Origin: Bacillota bacterium
Lineage (GTDB): Bacteria > Bacillota > Clostridia > Oscillospirales > Ruminococcaceae
DNA length: 20,276 nt
Reading direction: 5' to 3'
Assembly (NCBI GenBank): GCA_023458875.1
Contig: JAEWXO010000004.1
Span: 1 to 20,276, forward strand
The notes beneath the pieces were generated by a model that saw nothing but the letters and a program-made list of their open reading frames with translations, made no database searches and was not told the origin of the DNA. Positions 1 through 7,248 of the stretch are shown in pieces. Position 1 is the stretch's first letter. Each line of letters begins with the position of its first letter. A program made the translations under genes and the position numbers.

Positions 1-30
1 TAGCTTTTAATCGACAAACCACGTAGCATA

Positions 31-98
31 ACGGAACGCATAAATGCGTTCCCTACATTGAGCGTAACCCTCGTAGGGAACGGATTCATCCGTTCCGT
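31..98. repeat. Double palindromic repeat (REP-like)
   Basis: Two perfect inverted repeats stand side by side. The first is GGAACGCAT/ATGCGTTCC at 33-52 with a 2-nt loop; the second is GGAACGGA/TCCGTTCC at 77-96 with a 4-nt loop. The two also pair with each other: GTTCCCTAC (48-56) is the reverse complement of GTAGGGAAC (73-81), and ACGGAAC (31-37) matches GTTCCGT (92-98). A cruciform or one long hairpin can therefore form. This architecture is typical of dispersed palindromic repeats, but no second copy is in the window, so family membership is inference. Confidence 0.7.
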
Positions 99-121
99 GA
101 AATTCATCCTGCGAAGTTTGA

Positions 122-559
122 GTAAAAATACTTATAATAGTGTTTATTTTAGTTTTTCCTGTTACATATTTAATGTACACTCTTTGTGTTGAAAATTACG
201 TGAGTGAAATAGAATATACGTATGAAGATGGAGAAGGAGTGCGGGGTTATATAGACTACAGTATATTCAGTCATAAATTAAAAAAATACATTAAAAAAGA
301 TGATTTTGAATTCTCTACTCCTGAAGAGAGACTGGAAAAATTAGATAAAATTGAGGCTGTAGACTATGAATATAAATCAAATAACAAATATGTGGTTTCA
401 TCGGGATCATTCAGATATGATTATTTTGATGAAATATATAGAAAAGACGGAGTGATGTACCATATAGATGAGGAATTTATTTTTGCTCCGAAATGGTTTT
501 CGTTAAAGCCTAAAATAGTTGACTGGAATGTTACTATACATCAATGCTCAGTTGAATAA
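122..559 (+). pseudogene. Membrane-anchored hypothetical protein, probably missing its start
   Basis: I do not recognise the family. The open frame runs from just after a TGA (119-121) to TAA at 557-559. Its first codons read VKILIIVFILVFPVTYLMY, a normal N-terminal membrane anchor, except that the expected ATG is GTA. The only usable start inside is GTG at 140, which cuts the anchor by six residues and has no ribosome binding site in front of it. After the anchor come about 115 soluble, acidic residues rich in Tyr, Asp and Glu (for example YTYEDGEG), presumably outside the membrane. The repeat at 31-98 lies directly upstream, so its insertion may have removed the true start and promoter. It could still be expressed from GTG 140 as a 139-residue protein; hence moderate confidence in the pseudogene call. 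Confidence 0.45.
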
Positions 560-856
560 ATATCATCTGAAATTATTGAAAAATTTTATTTTTGAATAAT
601 TCTACAAAACAAGTTTTGGCGCCTGGGGTGGAAGTAACATAAAAGTAATTCTGACGAACTGACATAGTATATAAACAAATCAAATGAGAACTAAAAAAAC
701 TTATGTGATTCGTTTCCTTGTCTATTTATATGAAATAATGCTCGATAATTGGTAACCGCCTAATAATAGCCCACACGTAAAAAGTAAGCGCCTGAAAAGT
801 TGTGAATGGGTGTTTTATGATAAATCCAAATCATTCCACCAAAACTTAATAATACT
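560..856. other. Intergenic stretch with nothing recognisable
   Basis: All frames are broken by frequent stops, and I found no convincing promoter, RNA gene or hairpin in these roughly 300 bases. It could be decayed coding sequence or an unrecognised RNA ending at the terminator at 857-898. Confidence 0.5.
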
Positions 857-898
857 AAAAAGCCTGTAGAATACGATTTTGTACTCTACAGGCTTTTT
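857..898. terminator. Bidirectional rho-independent terminator
   Basis: A perfect 14-bp stem AAAAAGCCTGTAGA (857-870) / TCTACAGGCTTTTT (885-898) closes a 14-nt loop. Runs of T follow the GC-rich part in both directions, so it can end transcription from either side. No intact gene ends close to it on the left (the nearest stop is at 559). Confidence 0.85.
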
Positions 899-933
899 GT
901 CCGACAGAAATCACCGCATTAACCGCAGCCACC

Positions 934-962
934 TTGAATTTCTCGCCTCCATATGGTATAAT
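934..962 (+). promoter_or_regulatory. Promoter of tcdA
   Basis: TTGAAT (934-939), a 17-bp spacer and TATAAT (957-962), with TGG directly before the -10 (extended -10). It lies about 47 bp upstream of the ATG at 1009. Because the -35 overlaps the TTG at 934, that TTG cannot be the start codon of tcdA. Confidence 0.85.
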
Positions 963-1008
963 TGTATCTGATTTTAACGAAAAAACTTACGTAAAGGAAA
1001 ATACATAT

Positions 1009-1734
1009 ATGGAAAATCAGTTTCAGAGAACGGAGCTTTTACTTGGTGAAGAAACGATGAAGCGGCTAAAGAATACGCATATTGCCATTTTCGGAGTAGG
1101 GGGCGTGGGTGGATATGCTGCCGAAGCACTCGCAAGAAGCGGTGTAGGAAAGTTTACTCTTGTGGATAATGATATTGTAAGCAGTACAAACCTGAACAGA
1201 CAGATAATTGCACTGCATTCCACGATAGGAAAGAAAAAAACAGATGTTATGAAATGGCGTATTCTTGATATAAATCCGCTTGCATATGTAAATGCACGCC
1301 AATGCTTTTTTATGCCGGAAAACGCAGATGAATTTGACTTTTCGGAATATGATTTTGTTATAGATGCAGTTGATACGGTAACGGCAAAGATTGAAATAAT
1401 AATGCGCGCACAGGAAAAGGGCGTGCCTGTAATAAGCAGTATGGGGGCAGGCAATAAGCTTGACCCGTCAAAATTTGAAATAGCCGATATTTATAAAACG
1501 TCAGTCTGCCCTCTTGCCAGGGTTATGCGTTATGAGCTGAAACGCAGAGGTGTAAAAAAGCTTACTGTTGTATATTCAACCGAAGTTCCGGTTGCTCATA
1601 AGGGAGAAAGTAAGGAAAAATCAGCTTATGGTAAAGCTATTCCCGGAAGCACAGCGTTCTCTCCGTCGGTTGCAGGACTTATGATAGCAGCCGAAGCTAT
1701 AAAAATTATTGCAAATTCATGTGCTGAAGGCTGA
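1009..1734 (+). CDS. tcdA: tRNA threonylcarbamoyladenosine dehydratase
   Basis: E1-like (ThiF/MoeB/UBA superfamily) enzyme of the TcdA/CsdL/YgdL group. The family uses ATP to cyclise t6A37 of ANN-decoding tRNAs to ct6A in the cytoplasm. The 241-residue product has the nucleotide-binding glycine loop GVGGVGG (29-35), the acidic strand end LVDNDIV (51-57) and the family motif NLNRQI (61-66), followed by DAVDT at the end of the next strand and SMGAGNKLDP. The length fits TcdA, and the MoeB/ThiF Cys clusters are absent. The start is ATG 1009, with AAAGGA ten bases upstream (993-998) and a promoter at 934-962; the in-frame TTG at 934 falls inside that promoter. It has its own promoter, and no terminator is visible before the next gene's promoter. 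Confidence 0.93.
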   Translation: MENQFQRTELLLGEETMKRLKNTHIAIFGVGGVGGYAAEALARSGVGKFTLVDNDIVSSTNLNRQIIALHSTIGKKKTDVMKWRILDINPLAYVNARQCFFMPENADEFDFSEYDFVIDAVDTVTAKIEIIMRAQEKGVPVISSMGAGNKLDPSKFEIADIYKTSVCPLARVMRYELKRRGVKKLTVVYSTEVPVAHKGESKEKSAYGKAIPGSTAFSPSVAGLMIAAEAIKIIANSCAEG

Positions 1735-1795
1735 AATTAAGCATCTTGTCCTTAAAGTTAGTGTATTTATACAAAAATTTTGTTAAGTCTTATGG

Positions 1796-1824
1796 TTGAA
1801 ATAACGTCTCTAAAGTGCTATAAT
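1796..1824 (+). promoter_or_regulatory. Promoter of sulP-type gene
   Basis: TTGAAA (1796-1801), 17-bp spacer, TATAAT (1819-1824), about 40 bp before the ATG at 1864. Confidence 0.85.
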
Positions 1825-1863
1825 TTCAAATGTCGTGTTAAAATTTAATAAAACAGAATAGAG

Positions 1864-3516
1864 ATGTTGTTTTCAATGCTAGGAAAATATGTTAAAGATC
1901 TGAAACAGGAATTTAAGGGCTACAGTACAAAAAAATTATCTTTGGATCTTATGTCGGGACTTACGGTTGCAGCAGTGGCGCTGCCGCTTGCTCTTGCTTT
2001 TGGTGTCAGCTCGGGTGCTGATGCGGCATCAGGACTTATAACCGCTATTATAGCAGGACTTTTTATAGGAATCCTTGGTGGCGCATCGTATCAGATATCA
2101 GGACCTACTGGGGCAATGACGGCAATCCTTCTTACGCTTTCGGTAAAGTACGGGGTAGAGGGCGTTTTCATTGCGGGCTTTATATCAGGTGCAATCCTCA
2201 TAATTGCGGCATTGCTTAAGGTTGGAAATCTCGTTTCGTATATTCCTGCACCTGTTATTACAGGGTTTACGTCCGGAATAGCTGTAATTATAGCGTTAGG
2301 ACAGATAGATAATTTCTTTGGTACTTCATCAGAGGGTGAAAATGCAGTACAGAAGCTCATTTCATACGGAAGGCTTGGATTTTCGCCGAATATTCAGGCG
2401 ATTCTGTTCGGTGCAGTTGTAATTGTTATAATGTTGTTTTACCCTAAGAAGCTCAATTCAAAATTTCCTGCATCACTCGCTTCAATAATTATTGCACTTA
2501 TTCTTCAGCTTATCTTAAAGCTTGATGTTGCAGAGGTCGGTTCAATTCCTAAAACATTATTTCTTGAAAACAGAATGCATTTAAACGGCATTTCTCTTAA
2601 TAATCTTAAAAACTTTATATCTCCTGCAATAAGCATTGCGGCACTTGGTATGATCGAAAGCCTGTTATGCGGTGCGTCTGCCGGAAAAATGAAAAACGAA
2701 AGAATAGATGCACAGAGAGAGCTTATGGCTCAGGGGCTTGGAAATATGATTATTCCTATGTTCGGAGGAGTTCCTGCTACTGCGGCCATTGCGCGTACAA
2801 GCGTTGCAATAAAGTCAGGCGGACAGACAAGACTCGTAAGCGTTTTTCATTCCGTTACACTTATAGCCTCAATGTTCCTGCTCGGTCCTGTTATGTCAAA
2901 GATACCTCTTGCCGCTCTTGCAGGAGTTCTTATGGCAACAGCATGGAGAATGAACGAATGGAGCGGAATAAAAAATATTTTCGGAAAAAAGCTTAAAAAC
3001 TCTGCGGCTCAGTTTATTATTACTATGCTTGCTACCGTTGTTTTTGATCTTACAATAGCGATACTTATCGGTGTCGTTTTATCAATGTTTATATTCATAC
3101 TTAAAAGCTGCAAGCTTAACGTTGAGGTAAGTGACGTAGATAAAAAGAGACTTCAGAAAGCAGGCTGTGAATTCAGCCCTTCAATGAGGGATACAAAGCT
3201 TGTATATCTGGCAGGTCCTTTGTTTTTCGGTACACAGGACAGGCTGACAGCGGCACTTCACGAATTTGAAGATGCGTCAGCAATAGTATTTTCAATGAGG
3301 GGTGTTCCGATGATAGATGATTCGGCTATCGCAGAGCTCGAAGCACTGTACAGTGAATACTCTGAGAAGGGTGTAAAAATTTTATTCAGCGGCGTTCAGC
3401 CGCGTGTAAAGGGAACGATGGAAAGAGCGGGATTTGTTGAGAAGGTCAGCGAAGAAAGCTTTTTTTGGGATGCGGTAAGCGCCCTCGAATGCATAGATAC
3501 ACAGCAGTCAGCATAA
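1864..3516 (+). CDS. SulP family (SLC26-like) anion transporter with STAS domain
   Basis: A 550-residue inner-membrane carrier. The first ~410 residues are a chain of hydrophobic helices with the SulP signature region near the N-terminus (SGLTVAAVALPLALAFGVSS, then the GGASYQISGPTGAMTAI loop) and the later motif GGVPATAAIARTSV. The last ~110 residues form a cytoplasmic STAS domain (VYLAGPLFFG ... VFSMRGVPMIDDSAIAELE), the usual regulatory tail of bacterial SulP proteins. Members exchange sulfate, bicarbonate, dicarboxylates or other anions; the substrate cannot be told from sequence, and there are no sulfate-assimilation genes or carbonic anhydrase beside it. ATG 1864 gives MLFSMLGK; ATG 1876 is a possible alternative. 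Neither has a strong ribosome binding site. It is a single-gene unit with its own promoter and terminator. Confidence 0.93.
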   Translation: MLFSMLGKYVKDLKQEFKGYSTKKLSLDLMSGLTVAAVALPLALAFGVSSGADAASGLITAIIAGLFIGILGGASYQISGPTGAMTAILLTLSVKYGVEGVFIAGFISGAILIIAALLKVGNLVSYIPAPVITGFTSGIAVIIALGQIDNFFGTSSEGENAVQKLISYGRLGFSPNIQAILFGAVVIVIMLFYPKKLNSKFPASLASIIIALILQLILKLDVAEVGSIPKTLFLENRMHLNGISLNNLKNFISPAISIAALGMIESLLCGASAGKMKNERIDAQRELMAQGLGNMIIPMFGGVPATAAIARTSVAIKSGGQTRLVSVFHSVTLIASMFLLGPVMSKIPLAALAGVLMATAWRMNEWSGIKNIFGKKLKNSAAQFIITMLATVVFDLTIAILIGVVLSMFIFILKSCKLNVEVSDVDKKRLQKAGCEFSPSMRDTKLVYLAGPLFFGTQDRLTAALHEFEDASAIVFSMRGVPMIDDSAIAELEALYSEYSEKGVKILFSGVQPRVKGTMERAGFVEKVSEESFFWDAVSALECIDTQQSA

Positions 3517-3522
3517 GTGATT

Positions 3523-3561
3523 AAAAATCTCCGTGAAATAAATAATTTTGCGGAGATTTTT
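3523..3561 (+). terminator. Terminator after the SulP gene
   Basis: AAAAATCTCCG (3523-3533) pairs perfectly with CGGAGATTTTT (3551-3561), giving an 11-bp stem whose 3' side ends in a T run. It starts seven bases after the stop codon. Confidence 0.88.
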
Positions 3562-3573
3562 CAAAAGAATCTA

Positions 3574-3602
3574 TTGCAAAATTATTACAAATATATTATA
3601 AT
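3574..3602 (+). promoter_or_regulatory. Promoter of the YgjP-like gene
   Basis: TTGCAA (3574-3579), 17-bp spacer, TATAAT (3597-3602), 45 bp upstream of the ATG. Confidence 0.8.
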
Positions 3603-3646
3603 ATGTAACATACTGAATAAAAATAAAATAAAAAAGGGGAAACAGA

Positions 3647-4351
3647 ATGATAAGACAGGTTGAAATAAACGGAAAGAAGCTTAGCTACAATCTGACATAC
3701 AAAAAAGTCAGAAATTTAAACGTAAGGATAAATTCAGACAGACAAATATGTGTTTCTGCGAACAGATTGATTTCTGCTGAATATATAGATGCGTTTCTCA
3801 GACAAAAGGCGGATTATATATTAAAAGCTGTTGAAAGACCCAAAAGCCTCATAACTGAAAACGAAAAGAACAGAACATACAGTGACGGTGAACCTGTGTA
3901 TTTTCTGGGAGACAAATACACAATAAAGGTTATTGATTCGGATAAAAGCTGTGTTGTAAGAGAGAATTCGCAGCTTCTGGTTTATACGGATTCCGGAGAT
4001 AAAGAAAAAATAAAATCAGTTATAAAAAAATGGTATGATGAAGAATGCAGCTGTTATTTCGGCATTATAGCAAGCAGGGTATATCAGGTGTTCAGACAGT
4101 ATATTTCCGAGCCGCCTCAGTATTCATACAAATATATGGAGTCAAGGTGGGGAAGCTGTAATCCGTCCAAAAGAAAAATAAATATAAATAAAAATCTTAT
4201 AAAATACGACACAGAGCTTATTGAGTTTGTGTTTTACCATGAATTCACGCATTTTATATACCCTGACCATTCGAAAAAATTTTATAATTTCATGTCGATG
4301 GTGCTGCCTGATCATATGGAAAGAAGAAAGAGGCTTAACGGTAAAGGATAG
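3647..4351 (+). CDS. YgjP-like zinc metallopeptidase domain protein (DUF45)
   Basis: A 234-residue soluble protein of the YgjP/DUF45 (M48-related) family. The zinc site is HEFTH (198-202) followed by PDHSKKF (206-212), where the family's third ligand His lies. The family motif SRWGSC is at 166-171 and the usual tail LPDHMERRKRLN is at 220-231. The N-terminal half is the typical beta-rich part. No signal peptide or membrane segment is seen, so it is cytoplasmic. The substrate of this family is not established. The start is secure: AAGGGGA (3634-3640) sits six bases before ATG 3647. It has its own promoter, and a dispersed repeat begins 33 bp after the stop. Confidence 0.9.
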   Translation: MIRQVEINGKKLSYNLTYKKVRNLNVRINSDRQICVSANRLISAEYIDAFLRQKADYILKAVERPKSLITENEKNRTYSDGEPVYFLGDKYTIKVIDSDKSCVVRENSQLLVYTDSGDKEKIKSVIKKWYDEECSCYFGIIASRVYQVFRQYISEPPQYSYKYMESRWGSCNPSKRKININKNLIKYDTELIEFVFYHEFTHFIYPDHSKKFYNFMSMVLPDHMERRKRLNGKG

Positions 4352-4384
4352 TAGAGAGTTTTTTATTTAATATTTTGATATTAT

Positions 4385-4500
4385 GGTTAAGTTGTTAGCT
4401 TTTGCAGGGATTTCAACTCGCACGAGCCGACCGGGACTTGCGGTCGCGCCTCTAACCTTCGGTCATATATCCTTATCTTATGCATGGCTGAATAGTAACC
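4385..4500 (+). repeat. Structured dispersed repeat, copy 1
   Basis: This 116-nt element is clearly related to 18523-18660 (same orientation) and to 7025-7142 (opposite orientation). Shared blocks are GGTTAAGTT at the left, GACCGGG..TTGCGGTCGCGCC in the middle, AACCTTCGGTCA, and the right end TGAATAGTAACC. It can form CTCG-CA-CGAG, GACCG/CGGTC and an ACC-UUCG-GGU hairpin. Unlike the other two copies, it lacks the left terminal GTTACTATT, so it is probably truncated there. Confidence 0.85.
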
Positions 4501-4521
4501 CACTTTCATCATTAATTTACC

Positions 4522-4550
4522 TTGACTTTAGGGGGTATTTATGCTAAAAT
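4522..4550 (+). promoter_or_regulatory. Promoter of the lipoprotein gene, with a long leader
   Basis: TTGACT (4522-4527), 17-bp spacer, TAAAAT (4545-4550), with TGC before the -10 (extended -10). The start codon is 160 bp further on, so the mRNA has a leader of about 150 nt. The leader holds a possible 17-codon ORF starting at ATG 4591, with CCGGAG just before it. I see no known riboswitch fold there. Confidence 0.75.
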
Positions 4551-4710
4551 AAATTAGTGATTTTTACAGTTTGTACTATAAATCCGGAGCATGATTTTGT
4601 TTGAATTGTTTGTGAAATGTACGGGTAAGACTCAATTTTCTTAAAAAATTAAGCGTTTGAATGAACATGCCTGTTGATACTCAAAAAGTAAATATGGAGG
4701 TATAAATTTT

Positions 4711-5283
4711 ATGAAGAAGGGTTTTGCTGTTATAATAGCTGCTGTTATGATGATATTTTTTGCAGGATGCAACGATACGGAAAAAAACGAGAAAAACAGC
4801 AAAGAAATAGCAAGCTATGACTATAAATATAAAATTGATGTTCCGCTTGACTGGGAGATACCGGAGGAAAAAGGTTCAATATGCGGAGATGCCAGCCTTG
4901 AGGCATTTTGCAGCAGAAGAAATGCCAATCTGGCTGTTATAATTGAAGAACGCGGTGATGATTATATCGGGTTTGATAATTACTGCACACTTGTAGCAAG
5001 GAATCTTAACTCAGCGTATTATACAAATATTTCAGCAGACGATTTCAAGGACACTGAGATATGCGGAAATAAGGCAAAGTACGTTGAAATAGATAACGTT
5101 TCAAGTCCGCTTGGTGAAAATCACGTAGCGAATGTACATATGTGGTATTACCTTGTGATTATAAACGGATACTATACTCAGTTCATTGCAAGTACGCCGG
5201 AGAGCGAGGCGGAAAAAAACAGTGATGAGATCAATATGATAATAAACAGCTTTACAACGTATAAAACAAAAAACATTGAATAA
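4711..5283 (+). CDS. Secreted lipoprotein, PsbP-like domain (tentative)
   Basis: A 190-residue lipoprotein. The signal peptide (MKKGFAVIIAAVMMIFFAGC) ends in a lipobox FAGC, with the lipidated cysteine at residue 20; a charged linker (about 21-35) follows. The ~150-residue remainder begins YKIDVPLDWEI and ends with DEINMIINSFTTY. That pattern (opening 'P-x-W' strand, closing 'I..I..SF' helix) resembles the PsbP/DUF1795-like fold seen in many Firmicute lipoproteins; this is pattern recognition and not a firm assignment. No function can be given. GGAGG (4696-4700) lies ten bases before ATG 4711. It is a single-gene unit with a strong terminator that begins inside the stop codon. Confidence 0.85.
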   Translation: MKKGFAVIIAAVMMIFFAGCNDTEKNEKNSKEIASYDYKYKIDVPLDWEIPEEKGSICGDASLEAFCSRRNANLAVIIEERGDDYIGFDNYCTLVARNLNSAYYTNISADDFKDTEICGNKAKYVEIDNVSSPLGENHVANVHMWYYLVIINGYYTQFIASTPESEAEKNSDEINMIINSFTTYKTKNIE

Positions 5284-5328
5284 AACAATGGTGTATCAGA
5301 AAACAGATTCTGATACACCATTGTTTTT
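5283..5328 (+). terminator. Terminator of the lipoprotein gene
   Basis: A perfect 19-bp stem runs from 5283-5301 to 5308-5326 (AAACAATGGTGTATCAGAA and its complement) with a 6-nt loop, followed by more T. The last base of the TAA stop is already part of the stem. Confidence 0.92.
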
Positions 5329-5352
5329 TAGCTTTAAACAGAGTAATTTTAA

Positions 5353-5382
5353 ATAAAAAAAGAGTGGTCTTGAAACCACTCT
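5353..5382 (-). terminator. Terminator of rpsT
   Basis: AGAGTGGT (5361-5368) pairs with ACCACTCT (5375-5382). Read on the minus strand, the hairpin follows the rpsT stop by about ten bases and is followed by a run of T (A at 5356-5360 and before). Confidence 0.9.
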
Positions 5383-5392
5383 GAAAAATTTA

Positions 5393-5653
5393 TTAAGCAC
5401 CTGCGTTTAATTTCTTAGCAAGCTGTGATTTTTTTCTTGAAGCCTTGTTCTTATGGATAAGACCCTTGGCAGCAGCCTGATCAACCTTCTTGATAGCAAG
5501 TCTGATAACAGCTTCCTTATCAGCTGAATTTTCAGATATAACCTGATCAGCCTTTTTTAAAACAGTCTTAAGGTTTGTGTTTCTTGACTTATTGCTTGCA
5601 GCCTTAACCTTATTTACCTTAACTCTTTTCATTGCGGATTTAATGTTTGGCAT
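5393..5653 (-). CDS. rpsT: Small ribosomal subunit protein bS20
   Basis: An 86-residue, Lys-rich, helical protein that binds 16S rRNA in the 30S subunit. It starts MPNIKSAMKRV and ends KNKASRKKSQLAKKLN, both typical of bS20, and the length is normal. The start ATG (complement of 5651-5653) has AGGAGGT seven bases upstream (complement of 5661-5667). It is transcribed alone from a promoter at 5816-5844, divergently from gpr, the arrangement also known in Bacillus subtilis. The roughly 155-nt leader contains two hairpins, described separately. Confidence 0.97.
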   Translation of the reverse strand: MPNIKSAMKRVKVNKVKAASNKSRNTNLKTVLKKADQVISENSADKEAVIRLAIKKVDQAAAKGLIHKNKASRKKSQLAKKLNAGA

Positions 5654-5741
5654 AATTTATACCTCCTGATTTAATAAGATGATGTTTGAAATTATTTTCT
5701 GCAATGCAGAATTAATAAAATCAGTAAAAAAACATAAAATA

Positions 5742-5799
5742 AAAGCAGCAGACACGAACTGCTTTGAGTTTAATGTAAAGACGTATGGTACGACCATAC
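5742..5799 (-). promoter_or_regulatory. rpsT leader with two hairpins
   Basis: In the rpsT 5' leader (minus strand), GTATGGT/ACCATAC (5783-5799, 3-nt loop) comes first and AAAGCAG/CTGCTTT (5742-5765) second. On the minus strand the second hairpin is followed by TTTTATTTTATG and a seven-T run, so it resembles a weak attenuator. Autoregulation of S20 at its own leader is known in Escherichia coli; that this leader does the same is inference. Confidence 0.45.
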
Positions 5800-5815
5800 A
5801 ATCAGTCTAATATTT

Positions 5816-5844
5816 ATTCTACCATTTTATCAGATAAATTGCAA
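5816..5844 (-). promoter_or_regulatory. Promoter of rpsT
   Basis: On the minus strand, TTGCAA (5839-5844), 17-bp spacer, TAGAAT (5816-5821), with TGG before the -10 (extended -10). Confidence 0.8.
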
Positions 5845-5946
5845 TAGTTAATTTAAAATATAATATGAAAATAATTAAGCTCATTTTATGTACATTCACA
5901 ACAAATATTAATAATAAATTTAAATTTTACTGAAAGGGGAAGCAAA

Positions 5947-6798
5947 ATGGCATTCAGAACAGATCTGGCACTGGAGCTTGCTGACAGAGAGCAAATACAG
6001 GAGGGAATAACAAGGACGATCAGGGGGAAGGCATTTAAAATAACTGAAATAGTAATTGAAGATGACAAGTACGGTAAGAGTATCGGTAAAGGGAAGGGCA
6101 GGTATATAACGCTTGAGGGTGAATCGTTAAGTGCGTTTAGCGACAGCTACAGGGAGATGGCAGAGGAATTTGCCGGAGAGGTAAAAAAAATTATGGGTGA
6201 CGGTGAAGGACAGGTTCTGGTAGTCGGACTCGGAAATGATGATATAACGCCTGATGCGTTAGGATCATTATCCGCGTCAGGAGTTATGGCTACAAGACAT
6301 CTCAGGACAGAGCTTGCAGAAGATGAGTTTCTGTCAGGCCTACGGGGGGTAAGTGTTCTGTTATCAGGAGTGCTTGGAACAACAGGGATAGAGTCATCAG
6401 AAATAGTTAAGGCCATTTCTGATAAAATAAAGCCGGATATAATCATTGTAATTGATGCACTTGCCTGTTCAGAACTTTCGAGACTGGGGAAGACTATTCA
6501 GATAAGTGATACGGGAATTTCGCCTGGAAGCGGCGTGGAGAACAAAAGAAAAGAATTATCACAAAGGACGCTTGGCGTTCCTGTAATAGCAATAGGCGTT
6601 CCCACTATAATTGACATGCACACCGTAGCAGAGGAGCTGACGGGGAAAAGGGCAGATGATAAAATGCCAAATATGATGGTAACACCAAAGGATATAGACA
6701 GGCTTGTATCACATGCATCAAGGCTTATTTCAACAGGACTGAATCTTGCTCTGCAGCCGGCTCTTGATTTTGACGATGCAGCGGAGCTTGCCGTATAG
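5947..6798 (+). CDS. gpr: Germination protease GPR
   Basis: A 283-residue aspartic-type endoprotease (MEROPS A25) that degrades the small acid-soluble DNA-binding proteins (SASPs) when spores germinate; it is made in the forespore as a zymogen. Family marks are the N-terminal FRTDLALE (autoprocessing region), VVGLGNDDITPDALG with its conserved Asp, GVLGTTGIESSE, IIVIDALACSELSRL with a second conserved Asp, the ISDTGISPGSGV loop, and GVPTIIDMHT. The propeptide is very short: only about seven residues precede the ALE segment, whereas Bacillus has about fifteen. AAAGGGGA lies about six bases before ATG 5947. The spoIIP gene that follows gpr in B. subtilis is absent. I could not identify a sigma-G/F promoter with confidence. 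Confidence 0.96.
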   Translation: MAFRTDLALELADREQIQEGITRTIRGKAFKITEIVIEDDKYGKSIGKGKGRYITLEGESLSAFSDSYREMAEEFAGEVKKIMGDGEGQVLVVGLGNDDITPDALGSLSASGVMATRHLRTELAEDEFLSGLRGVSVLLSGVLGTTGIESSEIVKAISDKIKPDIIIVIDALACSELSRLGKTIQISDTGISPGSGVENKRKELSQRTLGVPVIAIGVPTIIDMHTVAEELTGKRADDKMPNMMVTPKDIDRLVSHASRLISTGLNLALQPALDFDDAAELAV

Positions 6799-6958
6799 TA
6801 CTTGTTAAGCTCGGGATGAAAAAACCTCATGTATCTTTTTAAGTGTTCAACTGTTTGTAGGTAATATCATCACCATTGCATTATCTCTAAGATCCAGCGG
6901 TAATGAGCATTTCTTGATTTTAAAAGTTCATTCATTTGAATAATCACTGCATCATATA

Positions 6959-6993
6959 CTGATAATAGAAACACCTCCTGTTTCTATTATCAG
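6959..6993. repeat. Perfect 15-bp hairpin with CCTCC/GGAGG loop
   Basis: CTGATAATAGAAACA (6959-6973) and TGTTTCTATTATCAG (6979-6993) are exact reverse complements around the 5-nt loop CCTCC. Neither side is followed by a T run, so it is not a standard terminator. It lies 160 bp after gpr and may help end that transcript. On the minus strand the loop reads GGAGG. Confidence 0.75.
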
Positions 6994-7024
6994 CATATTA
7001 AAAAACTCAAACCTCGCAGATTAA

Positions 7025-7142
7025 GTCGCTATTCCGCCATATGCGTAAAGCAGAGACATATGCCCGAAGGCCCAGAGCGACCGGAAAGTCCGTTAGACTC
7101 GTGCCGAGTCAAATCTCTGCTAAAAACTGGCTGAATAGTAAC
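7025..7142 (-). repeat. Structured dispersed repeat, copy 2 (inverted)
   Basis: Read on the minus strand, this is the same family as 4385-4500 and 18523-18660. The ends are terminal inverted repeats: GTCGCTATTCCGCC (7025-7038) and GGCTGAATAGTAAC (7129-7142). Inside, GCAGAGA (7050-7056) pairs with TCTCTGC (7114-7120), GACTCG (7096-7101) with CGAGTC (7105-7110), and GCC-TTCG-GGC (minus strand) forms a UUCG hairpin. In the other copies that closing pair is A-T instead of G-C, which keeps the stem paired. Confidence 0.85.
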
Positions 7143-7181
7143 ACTATTGATTAAATATAACATATCATATGCTGTTTTTTC

Positions 7182-7232
7182 TTGACATTAAAATAAAAAG
7201 AGCGTATACTTATATGAGAGTTATTCTCATAT
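7182..7232 (+). promoter_or_regulatory. Zinc operon promoter with Fur/Zur-type operator
   Basis: TTGACA (7182-7187), 17-bp spacer, TATACT (7205-7210). Directly after the -10 is ATATGAGA (7212-7219) / TCTCATAT (7225-7232), an inverted repeat whose core TGAGAGT-T-ATTCTCA (7215-7229) has the 7-1-7 layout of Fur-family boxes with one imperfect pair. A repressor bound there would cover the transcription start. No second copy is seen inside the operon. Confidence 0.8.
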
Positions 7233-7248
7233 TGCGGAGGCTATTGTT

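Noticed and set aside
934..1008. Upstream in-frame TTG start for tcdA, giving 25 extra residues
   Set aside because: The TTG is the -35 box of a good promoter, the extra residues are not family sequence, and ATG 1009 has its own ribosome binding site.
4551..4710. Riboswitch in the leader of the 4711 lipoprotein gene
   Set aside because: The leader is long, but I see no known aptamer motif or terminator hairpin before the gene.
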